The notes under the pieces: generated by a model | What the model saw: the letters and a program-made list of their open reading frames with translations, nothing else | Databases searched by the model: none | What the model was told of the DNA's origin: nothing | Assembly: GCA_002110465.1 (NCBI GenBank) | Contig: NEED01000077.1 | Location: 1 to 32,888, forward strand | Direction of reading: 5' to 3' | Length of the DNA stretch: 32,888 nt | DNA from: an unicellular cyanobacterium SU2 | GTDB taxonomy: Bacteria > Cyanobacteriota > Cyanobacteriia > Cyanobacteriales > Microcystaceae | Program-made: the position numbers and the translations under genes | Shown: positions 16,647 through 24,884 of the stretch, piece after piece | Numbering within the stretch: the stretch's first letter is position 1 | Layout of the letters: each line of letters begins with the position of its first letter

Positions 16647-18941
16647 TCAATCGGCTAGTTTATAAGCCTGAAGCAACCCCTTTCCATTAGCAATAACACA
16701 CTCAGAACTTCCGTTATCATCAAGATCAATCAAGAGCGGAGTTCCTTTTCCTTCTAGGGGCATTTTATCCAAGAGCCTTCCTTCCAAGTCAAGGATATAA
16801 TAGTTAGATGATTCAAGTGCGTTTAGTCCAATCCATGTTTTATTGGCCTGCATCCAACTCATGGTTGGTTCCATGGCCTCAGGCATGAGGTAATCCAATC
16901 CAACATCTTTCTTATCGTCAAGACTCACCACGCGATCATTCTTCACGGTCACAATTTGATGGTCTTGATTGTTGCTGAAAACAACACCAACTTGGTCTCC
17001 AAGTGGTAACAAGTTTTCTTGCTTTAGCTTGCCTGATAAACTATAGGTGTAAATGTTGCCATCATGATCGTATCCAAGCAGGGTAGAAGAGTCAAAGCTT
17101 GTCCCTTTCTTGAATATCAACGATACAATATTGCTATCGGTAGCGAAGTCTTTACCTCTTTTCTTGCCTGCCCGATCAAATACATAGACCATGTCGCCTT
17201 TGGTCTGAGCGATGAGGTAGTCTTTACCATTGAAGTTACAATAGTTCAATGGTGCCGCAAGCTCATTGTTCATCCCCGGCTTTTTCCACCCTTTCACATT
17301 GTTTCCTTCTGGGTCTACATTAACGAGCTCCTTACCGTTGTTGGTTATGAAACGATAATCTCCCTTAGTGCTGTATTTAACACAGAGTGGGGCTGCGCTG
17401 GATCCCTTTGAGAGCTTTACCGGAAAGCCCTTTACATCGTTACCGTTGCGATCTATGAAGTAGAGTTTATGCGCTGTGGTAAGTACCAATTGAAGCTTCT
17501 TGTTTGAAAATGCATCAATGGTTACCGGGTGGTCATTGATGGGTGTTTCTAATTGCTTTTTCCAAAGTGTTCTTCCTTCATGGTTAATGAGGTAGAGTTG
17601 ATGTTTATGGTCTTGAACCAATAGTTCGGCTTCGCCGGTGTAGTGGTTTCGGAAGGCCCATGGTCCTGCAGCCAGGGTGGTGTCTAATCTTAAGGTCCAA
17701 GCTACGGGTGCTACATCTTTGATCTCCTTATGATGTAAGGCGCTTATGGCATGGAACTGTTGCTGAGGAAGCTCTTCAAAGGTTTGGTAAATGAGGGTAT
17801 TAATTGGCGATTTAATAGGTTCTTCAATCACGTAGTTTTCACTTCCAATCAGCAGGTCTGGTCGCATGAATAAGGTGAATTCAGCATCAGATACAAATCC
17901 TTCTAGCGGCGAAAAATGAGGAGAAAGCGTAAGTCTATCATCGGCAAGGTAGTCTTCAATAAGATCTGATATGGACTCGAAGCTTGCTCCATAGACCCAA
18001 ACATGTTGACTAAGTCGAGCTGTAAACGCCTCGTCTTTCCAAGATGGCTCTAACGCCATCGCAACCTGTGGTAGCGCTTCTATACCTACCGGAATGCCTT
18101 GGTATTCTTGAACAGCATTGAATGCTGGAGCTGTGCTTCCTTGATGTTCGACAAAAACAAAGAGATTACGATCATTGGCCGTCTCCTGGATTTGATAAGG
18201 ACAGTAAACCAATGCTGTTGCCAATGAGTCGCCTGCCTGAATCATGGCTGCACCACTCTTAGAAGGCAAGTACTCCATTAAGTTAGAGGATGAAGATCCT
18301 ACCGCAGTAGTTTCGTTGTTTTCGAGTCGTTGTTCAATTCCGTAGGCACGAAATACGTTTTGGTCTTCCTTCAGTTCAATCCCCATCCAGTCATCATTGT
18401 TGAACTGGGCCATGATGCTTTCCCTAAGTGTCTTGCTGGTGTTGTTTAGTAAGTGAGCAAACGTTGATCTTGGTTTTAGTGCAACAGATAGAACATTGGG
18501 CTCAAATACCTCCAAAGCGTCCGTCAATGCTTTCGGGAGGTCCACGATACTCGACGATTCAGATTGCTGATAAATGAAGTTGTTGTTTGATTTGCGCTGA
18601 TTGGGCAGTGCATTCCGAAGTTCTTGGTCTACCAGTTCATGGTCTGTAATAATGCCCCATGCAGATTGACCTGCATCATCATAGAGAAATATCCAAGCTG
18701 CATTTTCCACAGTAAGTGTGAGCATGGGGGCGATTATGTGTTCAGGTAGTAAATCTTGAAGCAATTGATTGGAGTCCTGGATGATGGCTTGATTTTGCGC
18801 CGTTACTTGAGCAACCGCCCATGTACTACTCGGTAGAGCCATGAGTGGAGATTCCGATTCTTGGGGAACGAGTCGAGGGTACCAAAACCAAGCTACAACC
18901 GCCAAAATCGCTACAATAACAACACCGATAAACCACCTCAT
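16647..18941 (-). CDS. Membrane-anchored beta-propeller protein of unknown function
   Basis: The 764-aa protein begins with one membrane helix (MRWFIGVVIVAILAVVAWFW), so most of it should lie in the periplasm. The N-terminal half (about 30-400) has no motif I recognise; it resembles the loosely defined DUF3352-like proteins, but this is weak. The C-terminal half (about 410-760) is a run of PQQ-propeller-like repeats with the phrases AELLVQDHKHQLYLINHEG, LYFIDRNGNDVKGFP, MVYVFDRAGK and NIYTYSLSG. It ends in LIDLDDNGSSECVIANGKG, an FG-GAP/VCBS-like calcium-loop pattern. It is a single gene. A -7 element lies only five bases before its ATG, so its mRNA may be leaderless. Confidence 0.75.
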   Translation of the reverse strand: MRWFIGVVIVAILAVVAWFWYPRLVPQESESPLMALPSSTWAVAQVTAQNQAIIQDSNQLLQDLLPEHIIAPMLTLTVENAAWIFLYDDAGQSAWGIITDHELVDQELRNALPNQRKSNNNFIYQQSESSSIVDLPKALTDALEVFEPNVLSVALKPRSTFAHLLNNTSKTLRESIMAQFNNDDWMGIELKEDQNVFRAYGIEQRLENNETTAVGSSSSNLMEYLPSKSGAAMIQAGDSLATALVYCPYQIQETANDRNLFVFVEHQGSTAPAFNAVQEYQGIPVGIEALPQVAMALEPSWKDEAFTARLSQHVWVYGASFESISDLIEDYLADDRLTLSPHFSPLEGFVSDAEFTLFMRPDLLIGSENYVIEEPIKSPINTLIYQTFEELPQQQFHAISALHHKEIKDVAPVAWTLRLDTTLAAGPWAFRNHYTGEAELLVQDHKHQLYLINHEGRTLWKKQLETPINDHPVTIDAFSNKKLQLVLTTAHKLYFIDRNGNDVKGFPVKLSKGSSAAPLCVKYSTKGDYRFITNNGKELVNVDPEGNNVKGWKKPGMNNELAAPLNYCNFNGKDYLIAQTKGDMVYVFDRAGKKRGKDFATDSNIVSLIFKKGTSFDSSTLLGYDHDGNIYTYSLSGKLKQENLLPLGDQVGVVFSNNQDHQIVTVKNDRVVSLDDKKDVGLDYLMPEAMEPTMSWMQANKTWIGLNALESSNYYILDLEGRLLDKMPLEGKGTPLLIDLDDNGSSECVIANGKGLLQAYKLAD

Positions 18942-18946
18942 ACGAG

Positions 18947-18954
18947 CAAAGTTA
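18947..18954 (-). promoter_or_regulatory. -7 element immediately before the 764-aa gene
   Basis: On the minus strand TAACTTTG ends five bases before the ATG at 18941. Transcription from it would begin at or almost at the start codon. The -33 region is weak. Confidence 0.5.
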
Positions 18955-19013
18955 GGGCTGGGCTATGAAGAGCGTTAAGACCTAAGATGAACTTCTTACG
19001 AATCGAATGTTAG

Positions 19014-19619
19014 TTAAATGGCAAAAGGTATGGTGAGCTGATCAGGCAGCAGGCGAAAACTCATTCGGTGGTGTTTAGTGGTGCCATATTGCTTTATGGC
19101 GTGCCGATGATCAGCTGTTGGATAACCCACATTGCGCTTCCATCCATACATAGGGAATTCGCCATCAATCATTTGCATGTATTCGTCTCGATAAACCTTG
19201 GCCAAAATAGAAGCTGCAGCAATGGACGCGTTTTTTGCATCACCTTTAACGATGCATGTATAGGGTATAGCAAGTTCACTCTTGAATCTGTTTCCATCAA
19301 TCAGCAGGTGCTCTGGTATTACCGTAAGACGCTTTGCAGCGCGCTCCATTGCCAAGAAGCTGGCACGTAAAATATTTGTTCTATCAATGATGGATGGTTC
19401 TACAAAACTGATAGCGTATGCCGTTGCCTCTGCTTTAATAACGTGCAGAAGTTCCATGCGTTTTTTATGGGTAAGTTGCTTTGAATCGTTCAAGTCTGGA
19501 TGCTGAAAATCAGCTGGTAGTATAACGGCAGCTGCCACCACTGGACCCGCTAAACAGCCTCGTCCAACTTCGTCGCAACCTGCTTCAATACGTCCTGGAT
19601 CAATCCGTGCTGGTAACAT
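19014..19619 (-). CDS. rnhB: Ribonuclease HII
   Basis: The 201-aa cytoplasmic enzyme cuts the RNA strand of RNA-DNA hybrids and removes misincorporated ribonucleotides. The four metal-binding acids are present: D16 and E17 in AGCDEVGRGCLAGPV, D108 in LLIDGN and D127 in VKGDAK. Also present are LNDSKQL and ISAASILAKV-like IAAASILAKVYRDE. I chose ATG 19619 instead of the ATG at 19658, because the latter lies inside the terminator hairpin of the upstream YceI gene and would add a non-family leader. It is transcribed behind YceI but separated from it by that hairpin. Confidence 0.95.
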   Translation of the reverse strand: MLPARIDPGRIEAGCDEVGRGCLAGPVVAAAVILPADFQHPDLNDSKQLTHKKRMELLHVIKAEATAYAISFVEPSIIDRTNILRASFLAMERAAKRLTVIPEHLLIDGNRFKSELAIPYTCIVKGDAKNASIAAASILAKVYRDEYMQMIDGEFPMYGWKRNVGYPTADHRHAIKQYGTTKHHRMSFRLLPDQLTIPFAI

Positions 19620-19640
19620 ATGTACAAAATAGAGAAACAA

Positions 19641-19670
19641 AAAAAAATCCCCAAGCAAGCTTGAGGATTT
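19641..19670 (-). terminator. Rho-independent terminator of the YceI gene
   Basis: On the minus strand AAATCCTCAAG pairs with CTTGGGGATTT (one G-U pair) around CTTG, followed by a run of T. It sits 21-50 bases after the YceI stop. Confidence 0.9.
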
Positions 19671-19690
19671 AATCGTGGTTTAACCTTGAA

Positions 19691-20290
19691 TTATCGTTTG
19701 GCTCCAAGGCTTACTTTCATCAAGAATTCATCATAGATTGCCTTATCTCCTAGGTCGTCGAAAAAGCTCTTTGAACCGTATCGTACATTGAATTTTGAAC
19801 GGTCGATCTTCATCTCGCCATATGCGGCAAATTTTCCTTCCTTGATTTCTACCTTGGCTGGGAAGTCAACACTTTGTGTGGTTCCCTTAATGGTCAAATC
19901 TCCCTTGATTCGTGTGTTGAATTGTCCCTCATCCATTGGTTTAACATTGGTAATCACGAACGTAGCTGTCGGAAATTCTTCCACCCCAAAGAAGTCTGGA
20001 GACTTTAAGTGACCTTCTAATTTCTTCTGGTATTCACCTTCAAGATCGGTCACTACGATAGACGTCATGTCTACATTGAATTTACCTCCTGAAAGCTTTC
20101 CATTGGTAACTTCAATCATCCCTTCTCCAAGAGACACGACACCATTGTGCTTTCCTGTAACCTTTTCCGCATACCACTCTATAGTGCTGGCTTCAGGTTT
20201 AATGGTAAGCGTTTCTGTTTCAAATGCAGGTGTGAATGCCAAAAGCACTGTTGCTAGACCTGCGGCAGCGATTGATAAATATTGTTTCAT
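19691..20290 (-). CDS. YceI-family periplasmic lipid-binding protein
   Basis: The 199-aa protein starts with a signal peptide (MKQYLSIAAAGLATVLLAFT) and continues as a YceI lipocalin-like barrel: IEWYAEKVTGKHNGVVSLGEG, GGKFNVDMTSIVV, HLKSPDFFGVEEFPTATFVI, IKGDLTIKGTTQSVDFP and DRSKFNVRYGS. YceI proteins bind isoprenoid-type lipids and are often stress-induced; the ligand here is unknown. ATG 20290 was chosen because the frame's upstream extension to 20407 has no signal-like sequence and would run through the promoter. It is divergent from a redoxin gene, 93 bases away, which may share regulation. Confidence 0.93.
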   Translation of the reverse strand: MKQYLSIAAAGLATVLLAFTPAFETETLTIKPEASTIEWYAEKVTGKHNGVVSLGEGMIEVTNGKLSGGKFNVDMTSIVVTDLEGEYQKKLEGHLKSPDFFGVEEFPTATFVITNVKPMDEGQFNTRIKGDLTIKGTTQSVDFPAKVEIKEGKFAAYGEMKIDRSKFNVRYGSKSFFDDLGDKAIYDEFLMKVSLGAKR

Positions 20291-20308
20291 TGTTTTTGAT
20301 TTAAAGTT

Positions 20309-20339
20309 CAAATGTATGTATAGACATATAATGTAGCAA
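20309..20339 (-). promoter_or_regulatory. YceI promoter, TTG-N20-TACATTTG
   Basis: On the minus strand TTG (20339-20337) and TACATTTG (20316-20309) are separated by 20 bases, a good Bacteroidota promoter ending 18 bases before the ATG. Confidence 0.6.
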
Positions 20340-20361
20340 CAATATATTCTAAACGAAACGT

Positions 20362-20369
20362 TAAATTTG
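20362..20369 (+). promoter_or_regulatory. -7 element of the redoxin gene
   Basis: TAAATTTG fits TAnnTTTG and ends 14 bases before the ATG at 20384. It shares the short divergent gap with the YceI promoter. Confidence 0.5.
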
Positions 20370-20383
20370 TCCAAAGCATTGCC

Positions 20384-20944
20384 ATGGCAAGGACAGAAAC
20401 AACACAAATACCCTTAGGGTTTAGCGCTCCAGATTTTAGTTTATTAGAACCCTTATCGGGGGAGGAAAAGTCACTTACGAGCTTGAAGGGAGAACGTGCA
20501 ACGGTGATCATGTTCATATGCAACCATTGTCCTTATGTAATCCATATCAGAGCGCATTTGGTAGCCATAGCAAGAGCATATCAGGACCTAGGGGTGCGTT
20601 TCATTGCGATCAGTTCTAATGATGCCGTTGAATATCCTGAAGACGCACCCGATAAGATGGCTGAACTAGCATCTGACATGGAGTTTCCATTTCCATATCT
20701 GTACGACGAAGACCAACAGGTGGCACGATCATATTTCGCTGCTTGCACACCAGACATAAGCATCTTCGATGCCAGCATGCATTGTGTATACAGAGGTAGA
20801 TTGGATGGTAGTACGCCTGGAAATGGGGTGCCAGTTACGGGTGAAGATTTGAAAACAGCCCTTGACTCTTTGCTTGCCGGTAAGCCGATGACGCAAGAGC
20901 AATTACCGAGCATAGGCTGCAATATCAAGTGGAAAAAGGAATGA
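20384..20944 (+). CDS. Thioredoxin-fold redoxin (AhpC/TSA-like)
   Basis: The 186-aa protein has no signal peptide, so it is probably cytoplasmic. It has the redoxin start PLGFSAPDFSL, an active-site CNHCP at 46-50, ending a strand VIMFICNHCP as in thioredoxins, and the later pattern ARSYFAACTPDISIFD, where the cis-Pro loop sits (TP). The end SIGCNIKWKK is typical of this subfamily, which is usually annotated only as thioredoxin family. It probably reduces disulfides or peroxides; the partner is unknown. It is divergent from YceI. The following 122 bases (20945-21066) contain only the promoter of the next gene. Confidence 0.9.
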   Translation: MARTETTQIPLGFSAPDFSLLEPLSGEEKSLTSLKGERATVIMFICNHCPYVIHIRAHLVAIARAYQDLGVRFIAISSNDAVEYPEDAPDKMAELASDMEFPFPYLYDEDQQVARSYFAACTPDISIFDASMHCVYRGRLDGSTPGNGVPVTGEDLKTALDSLLAGKPMTQEQLPSIGCNIKWKKE

Positions 20945-21061
20945 ATCTGCTCATCGTTAACCGCGCTTAAGTCGTCGGTTACATTCACCTTTTGGTCAAA
21001 AAGAACATCGACTGTTAACTACAAGTCCATGTTGTGCGTTCATAGCAAGGCTCTTCTTCCT

Positions 21062-21069
21062 TAATTTTG
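21062..21069 (+). promoter_or_regulatory. -7 element of the M23 peptidase gene
   Basis: TAATTTTG fits TAnnTTTG and ends 12 bases before the ATG at 21082. It covers the in-frame TTG at 21067, which argues that the TTG is not the start codon. Confidence 0.45.
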
Positions 21070-21081
21070 AAACGCTTACCT

Positions 21082-22197
21082 ATGAGGCTCACCTTAACCA
21101 TACTTCTCCTTTTTTCAGGTGCTGTGTCCTTTGCGAATGACCCAGAAGGTCATTCCGCTGAAGGGAAACGAGACACCGTGGAGGCGGTTGTGATGTACGG
21201 TGAAGAGATGCTCTTTGATGCTGTTGACGGGTTGAATGAGCAACAGGTAAAGGATTTGAGAGACTCTGTTTTGAAGTTTCATGGAAGAAGCGAGTTCAGC
21301 GATTATCTAGGTCTTTATATCTCACTCACTTCCAAGACCGAGGATGAGTTGATTACCTACATTGATAGTCTCTTTGAAACAGACGAAGTACCCTACGCAC
21401 TGATTAACCAGATCAATTTGTTTTTGGCTAATCGTCCAGAACGGGTCACCAATTCAGTACCGAAGGATCTGTTTATTGGTGCCAAGAACGTAGCCATACC
21501 CGCTGAGCATTTTTATCCAAGTTGGGATAATACCAATCCCAATCCCTATCCGTGGGACTGGGGCTCTACCGATACCTCACTTTCCATCTTGCTAAGTGAC
21601 CCACAAAAACTCGGTGACTTCGCAATTCCGGTGGTCAATACAATGACCAGCACCTTTGGATGGAGGGATGGTAGAATGCATAATGGTGTTGATATTGATC
21701 TGGAAGTTTGGGATCCGGTTCAGTCAGCCTTTGATGGTGTGGTACGCGTTGCTCGCTATTACGGCGGTTATGGTAGGGTAGTGGTTGTGCGTCATTTCAA
21801 TGGCCTCGAAACGGTTTACGCTCACCTGCATCGTTTCAAGGTGAAGGAAGGGGATAAGGTATATGCCGGACAAGTTGTTGGATTAGGCGGTAGCTCAGGT
21901 AAAAGCACAGGAAGTCACTTGCATTTTGAAGTGCGCTTTAAAGGGAAGCCGATCAACCCTGCGAGTTTTATATCCTTTGATGAGCAACGTTTGATCAATG
22001 ATACCTTGGTTTTAAAACGTACCAAGAACGGTTATGTCTCTTACCCAAAAGGAGTACTGATCTATACGGTTAAGCGGGGCGATAACCTTTTTGAGATTGC
22101 TCGGCAGTATGGTACTACCACTTACAGGCTGGCCGAGTTGAATGGTATTCGTAGAAATGACTACCTCTATGTCGGACAGCGCTTACGTGTAATCTGA
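21082..22197 (+). CDS. M23-family peptidoglycan endopeptidase with LysM
   Basis: The 371-aa protein has a signal peptide (MRLTLTILLLFSGAVSFA). A region of unknown fold follows (about 30-180). The LytM/M23 domain spans about 185-300 with all zinc and catalytic residues: H200 and D204 in RMHNGVDIDL, H248 in YAHLH, and H279 and H281 in GSHLHFEVR. One LysM closes the protein (about 325-371, YTVKRGDNLFEIARQYGTT). It should cut peptide crosslinks of peptidoglycan in the periplasm, or act as a divisome-type activator if inactive; the complete metal site favours activity. Its TGA overlaps the start of the next gene (TGATG), so the two are coupled. Confidence 0.94.
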   Translation: MRLTLTILLLFSGAVSFANDPEGHSAEGKRDTVEAVVMYGEEMLFDAVDGLNEQQVKDLRDSVLKFHGRSEFSDYLGLYISLTSKTEDELITYIDSLFETDEVPYALINQINLFLANRPERVTNSVPKDLFIGAKNVAIPAEHFYPSWDNTNPNPYPWDWGSTDTSLSILLSDPQKLGDFAIPVVNTMTSTFGWRDGRMHNGVDIDLEVWDPVQSAFDGVVRVARYYGGYGRVVVVRHFNGLETVYAHLHRFKVKEGDKVYAGQVVGLGGSSGKSTGSHLHFEVRFKGKPINPASFISFDEQRLINDTLVLKRTKNGYVSYPKGVLIYTVKRGDNLFEIARQYGTTTYRLAELNGIRRNDYLYVGQRLRVI

Positions 22198-22550
22198 TGA
22201 TGGACCTCGAGGAACAATTTAATTTCACCAATAAGCGCAAGCATCCAACCAACGATCACATCGTGGTTTATCGGTTCTTTGACGCGCGCCAGGCCGAAAC
22301 CTTTACCGAACTCCTTGTTGACGCTAATATTGATTTTGAAGCACAAATCGACGAAGACGATGAGCGGAAACCAACCTATTTTGGTGTAAAGCGAACGCTC
22401 GAGCAACAAGTTGATCGGCTCAACTACCTAGCTATTGGTAAGCACCGGGAGAAATTCATTGCCTCTTCGCCGATGCGCTGGATTACCATTTTTATAGCCT
22501 TTGTAGTGCTAGGTCTTGCCATTCTTGGTGCTTGGCTCAGTAACAGCTAA
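22197..22550 (+). CDS. Small protein with C-terminal membrane anchor, DUF2007-like
   Basis: The 117-aa protein has a soluble N-terminal part (about 1-90) and one C-terminal helix (WITIFIAFVVLGLAILGAWL), so it is tail-anchored with the N-part in the cytoplasm. The stretch HIVVYRFFDARQAETFTELLVDANIDFEAQID resembles the small ferredoxin-like DUF2007 domain (putative signal-transducing) in shape only; I would not rely on it. The start overlaps the M23 stop by one base; ATG 22200 is an equally possible start. Coupling to a peptidoglycan peptidase suggests a role at the envelope. No terminator follows. Confidence 0.75.
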   Translation: MMDLEEQFNFTNKRKHPTNDHIVVYRFFDARQAETFTELLVDANIDFEAQIDEDDERKPTYFGVKRTLEQQVDRLNYLAIGKHREKFIASSPMRWITIFIAFVVLGLAILGAWLSNS

Positions 22551-22609
22551 CGAACTACCGAAAACTAAAAGGCAATGGAGGTTTACGTTGCAATGCCGAA
22601 CTTTGCAGC

Positions 22610-23404
22610 ATGCGCCATTTTAAGGTCATATTCCTCTTATCGCTTTGGTCGGTATCAACACAAGTGCTCGCTCAGGAGCGGGTAACAACCTTTGGCTTGC
22701 AGGTAAAACCGATCATTCCAAGCAACCTTTTCAATGCAGGAAGCGAAGAACTATCTCAGAACGGAATTGATTATACCGTTGATCAGCGCATTGGTCACTC
22801 TATAGGTGGTGTTATCCGCTTTGGTATCACCAATTGGTTTTCGCTTGAATCAGGTATCAGTTATGTGAAGCGCAATTATTCTCTCATGCTCGCTCATGAA
22901 GAGTTGGGTTATAACGACACCGCTCGCTACGGCATTGTGGGTTATGAGATTCCCATATCGGGGCTGGTGTTTGTTCGGCTTTCAGATGAAATTTACATGA
23001 ACACTTCTTTCGGATTGGCTTTGGACATGTTTCCTTCTGAAGTAGGTAGTGAAGGTAACGGTGATTTTTTCCAACGCAGTTTTAGAAGAGGCTTTGGACA
23101 AAACAATAGTTTTCTGAATTGGGCTAAACTCGGGCTTATTGCCAACATTGGTTTTGAATACCGAACCGAAGAATCGGGTTATTTCTATATCGGCGCCTCT
23201 TACCACCGACCGTTTACTCCCATTTACGATACACAGTTCAATTACATCTACGGTCAAAATCTGGATGAGGGGAGCATACCAATAACCGGTAATTATCTTA
23301 CCATCGACCTCCGGTACTTCTTCCATGAAGAGCCTAGAGAGAAAAAGGTAAAAGAAGTTGAACGCGATCCGTCAACTATGCCCAGCTGGATGCGAAAGAA
23401 TTAG
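22610..23404 (+). CDS. Outer-membrane beta-barrel protein, porin-like
   Basis: The 264-aa protein has a signal peptide (MRHFKVIFLLSLWSVSTQVLA). Alternating hydrophobic and polar strands with aromatic ends follow (FGLQVKPIIPSNLF, IGGVIRFGITNWFSLESGI, LGLIANIGFEYRT, YFYIGASYHRPF, YLTIDLRYFF), typical of small Bacteroidota outer-membrane barrels. After the last strand there is a charged tail (HEEPREKKVKEVERDPS). An imperfect -7 (GAACTTTG) lies just before the ATG. The last 33 bases overlap the end of the convergent MltF-like gene. The specific function is unknown. Confidence 0.82.
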   Translation: MRHFKVIFLLSLWSVSTQVLAQERVTTFGLQVKPIIPSNLFNAGSEELSQNGIDYTVDQRIGHSIGGVIRFGITNWFSLESGISYVKRNYSLMLAHEELGYNDTARYGIVGYEIPISGLVFVRLSDEIYMNTSFGLALDMFPSEVGSEGNGDFFQRSFRRGFGQNNSFLNWAKLGLIANIGFEYRTEESGYFYIGASYHRPFTPIYDTQFNYIYGQNLDEGSIPITGNYLTIDLRYFFHEEPREKKVKEVERDPSTMPSWMRKN

Positions 23405-24850
23405 GCGCGCGGTTGATCTAGAAAATGGCGCATTTCTATAATGCTCCCACATGAGCATGATGTTTTTCACATAGTTTACCGGTTCAGACCCTCTGCAATA
23501 CCCATGTCTTACCACCTCATCTCGGTAGTATTGTGGTTGTGATTTCAATGCTAAGAAAGCAGCTACATGTTCCCAATTACTTGGATCGCCTTCATGCTTT
23601 ACCGCCAAGCGCTGAGCGTCTAACAAATGACCGAGTCCAACATTATAAGATGCCATGACAAATGGAAGGAAAACCGTTGAGTCATTTCCTAGCGTGTCTT
23701 GCCAATACGATTGGATGGTCTGTAGATACGCTACGCCAGCTTCAATGTTTTGGGTAGGATCGTAAGGGTCTGAAGCGTTGAACCGCTGTGCGGTTTCTGG
23801 GATCAGCTGCATTAATCCGGCTGCACCTGTCCATGCTTGAGCTTCGGCGTCGAACTTCGACTCTTGATAAATTAAAGCAGCTAGCAATTTCCAATCCCAT
23901 CCCAAGGTCTTCGCTCCTGCTTTAATGAGATCGTCGTATGGAGAAATCTTACCTCCGCGAAGGGAAGAATACTCGCTAAGAACGCGCTCTTTATGTTGTG
24001 TACGCGCCTTGAAATATTTCAGGTGAATAACTGCAAACTCCTCGGTTTTTTTGAAATCTGTCAACCACTGATTCAGTGTGTCGGTCAGGGCCCTGCTGGA
24101 TGGTCTGCATGCCCACGCAACTTTCTGGTTGAAACTCAATGCTGTTTTTACGTCGATGTTCGGATGGTACACCTTATTGAGTACAGCTACATTTTCATCC
24201 GCAACGGTATATTCAATTTGACCTTCAGACACCATCTCAATCAATTTCTCGGTGCCCAATCCCTCCGCGAATTTCACATTGATGATTCCTCCAACTTCAT
24301 CCATTAAATTGATGAGTCGGGTGTAAAAGGATGAATGCCTGCGCACATGTACATCTTTGCCAACCAGTTTCACAGGATTCCTTATCAACCGATCGTTGAG
24401 CTCTTCTCGGGTATAATTCCACCAACCCTCAGGTAATTTTTGTACTAAGACTTGCCTCGTTTGCAATAAGGGTTCGGTAAATCGAACGTCTCTTTTACGT
24501 TGATTGGTAACGGTATAGTTAGCCGCTATGATGTCACCTTCTTTTTCTAGGAGTTTCTCGGTGATGTCATCCATATCAGAGACCGGCTTCATGTGAAGCT
24601 CTACTCCAATATGGTCAGCAAAAGCTTGCAGTACTTCGTACTCGAAACCCATCGGAACACCTTTGTAGAGAAAGTAACTGCTTGAGCTATAATCCGTGAG
24701 TGCGACGAGCTTACCACTTGCTAAGATTTCTTTCAGGTCGTGCGGCTTAGGCTGCAATTGCCTATTGGCCATACCTTCCTTACGCTCAGAAATGCGCGAA
24801 CATCCAATGAGGCTGATCAGAAGTAGCATAAGAAAGTAGGGGCGTAACAC
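23372..24850 (-). CDS. MltF-like lytic transglycosylase lipoprotein
   Basis: The 492-aa protein starts with GTG and a lipobox (LLLISLIGC, Cys17). Residues about 40-280 form a family 3 periplasmic solute-binding domain (LVALTDYSSSSYFLYKGVPM, GDIIAANYTVTNQRKRDVRF). Residues about 300-470 form an SLT lytic transglycosylase domain with catalytic Glu330 in LIYQESKFDAEAQAWTGAAG, then LMQLIPETA and FVMASYNVGLGHLLDA. This order is that of MltF, where the binding domain senses muropeptides and controls cleavage of the glycan strand. I suggest the same here, anchored in the outer membrane. GTG is preferred to the ATG at codon 8, which would lose the charged start of the signal. A weak promoter (TTG-N18-AAAATTTG) lies upstream. 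Confidence 0.92.
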   Translation of the reverse strand: MLRPYFLMLLLISLIGCSRISERKEGMANRQLQPKPHDLKEILASGKLVALTDYSSSSYFLYKGVPMGFEYEVLQAFADHIGVELHMKPVSDMDDITEKLLEKEGDIIAANYTVTNQRKRDVRFTEPLLQTRQVLVQKLPEGWWNYTREELNDRLIRNPVKLVGKDVHVRRHSSFYTRLINLMDEVGGIINVKFAEGLGTEKLIEMVSEGQIEYTVADENVAVLNKVYHPNIDVKTALSFNQKVAWACRPSSRALTDTLNQWLTDFKKTEEFAVIHLKYFKARTQHKERVLSEYSSLRGGKISPYDDLIKAGAKTLGWDWKLLAALIYQESKFDAEAQAWTGAAGLMQLIPETAQRFNASDPYDPTQNIEAGVAYLQTIQSYWQDTLGNDSTVFLPFVMASYNVGLGHLLDAQRLAVKHEGDPSNWEHVAAFLALKSQPQYYRDEVVRHGYCRGSEPVNYVKNIMLMWEHYRNAPFSRSTARLILSHPAGHS

Positions 24851-24884
24851 AATTACAGTATACGCAAATTTTGCTGATGGGGTT

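Noticed and set aside
19620-19658. Upstream start for rnhB
   Set aside because: It lies within the terminator hairpin of the YceI gene and adds residues the family lacks.
20291-20407. N-terminal extension of the YceI protein
   Set aside because: It runs through a good promoter and into the redoxin gene; the inner Met gives a normal signal peptide.
21067-21081. TTG start for the M23 gene
   Set aside because: The TTG is part of a TAnnTTTG element; the ATG at 21082 gives a better signal peptide.
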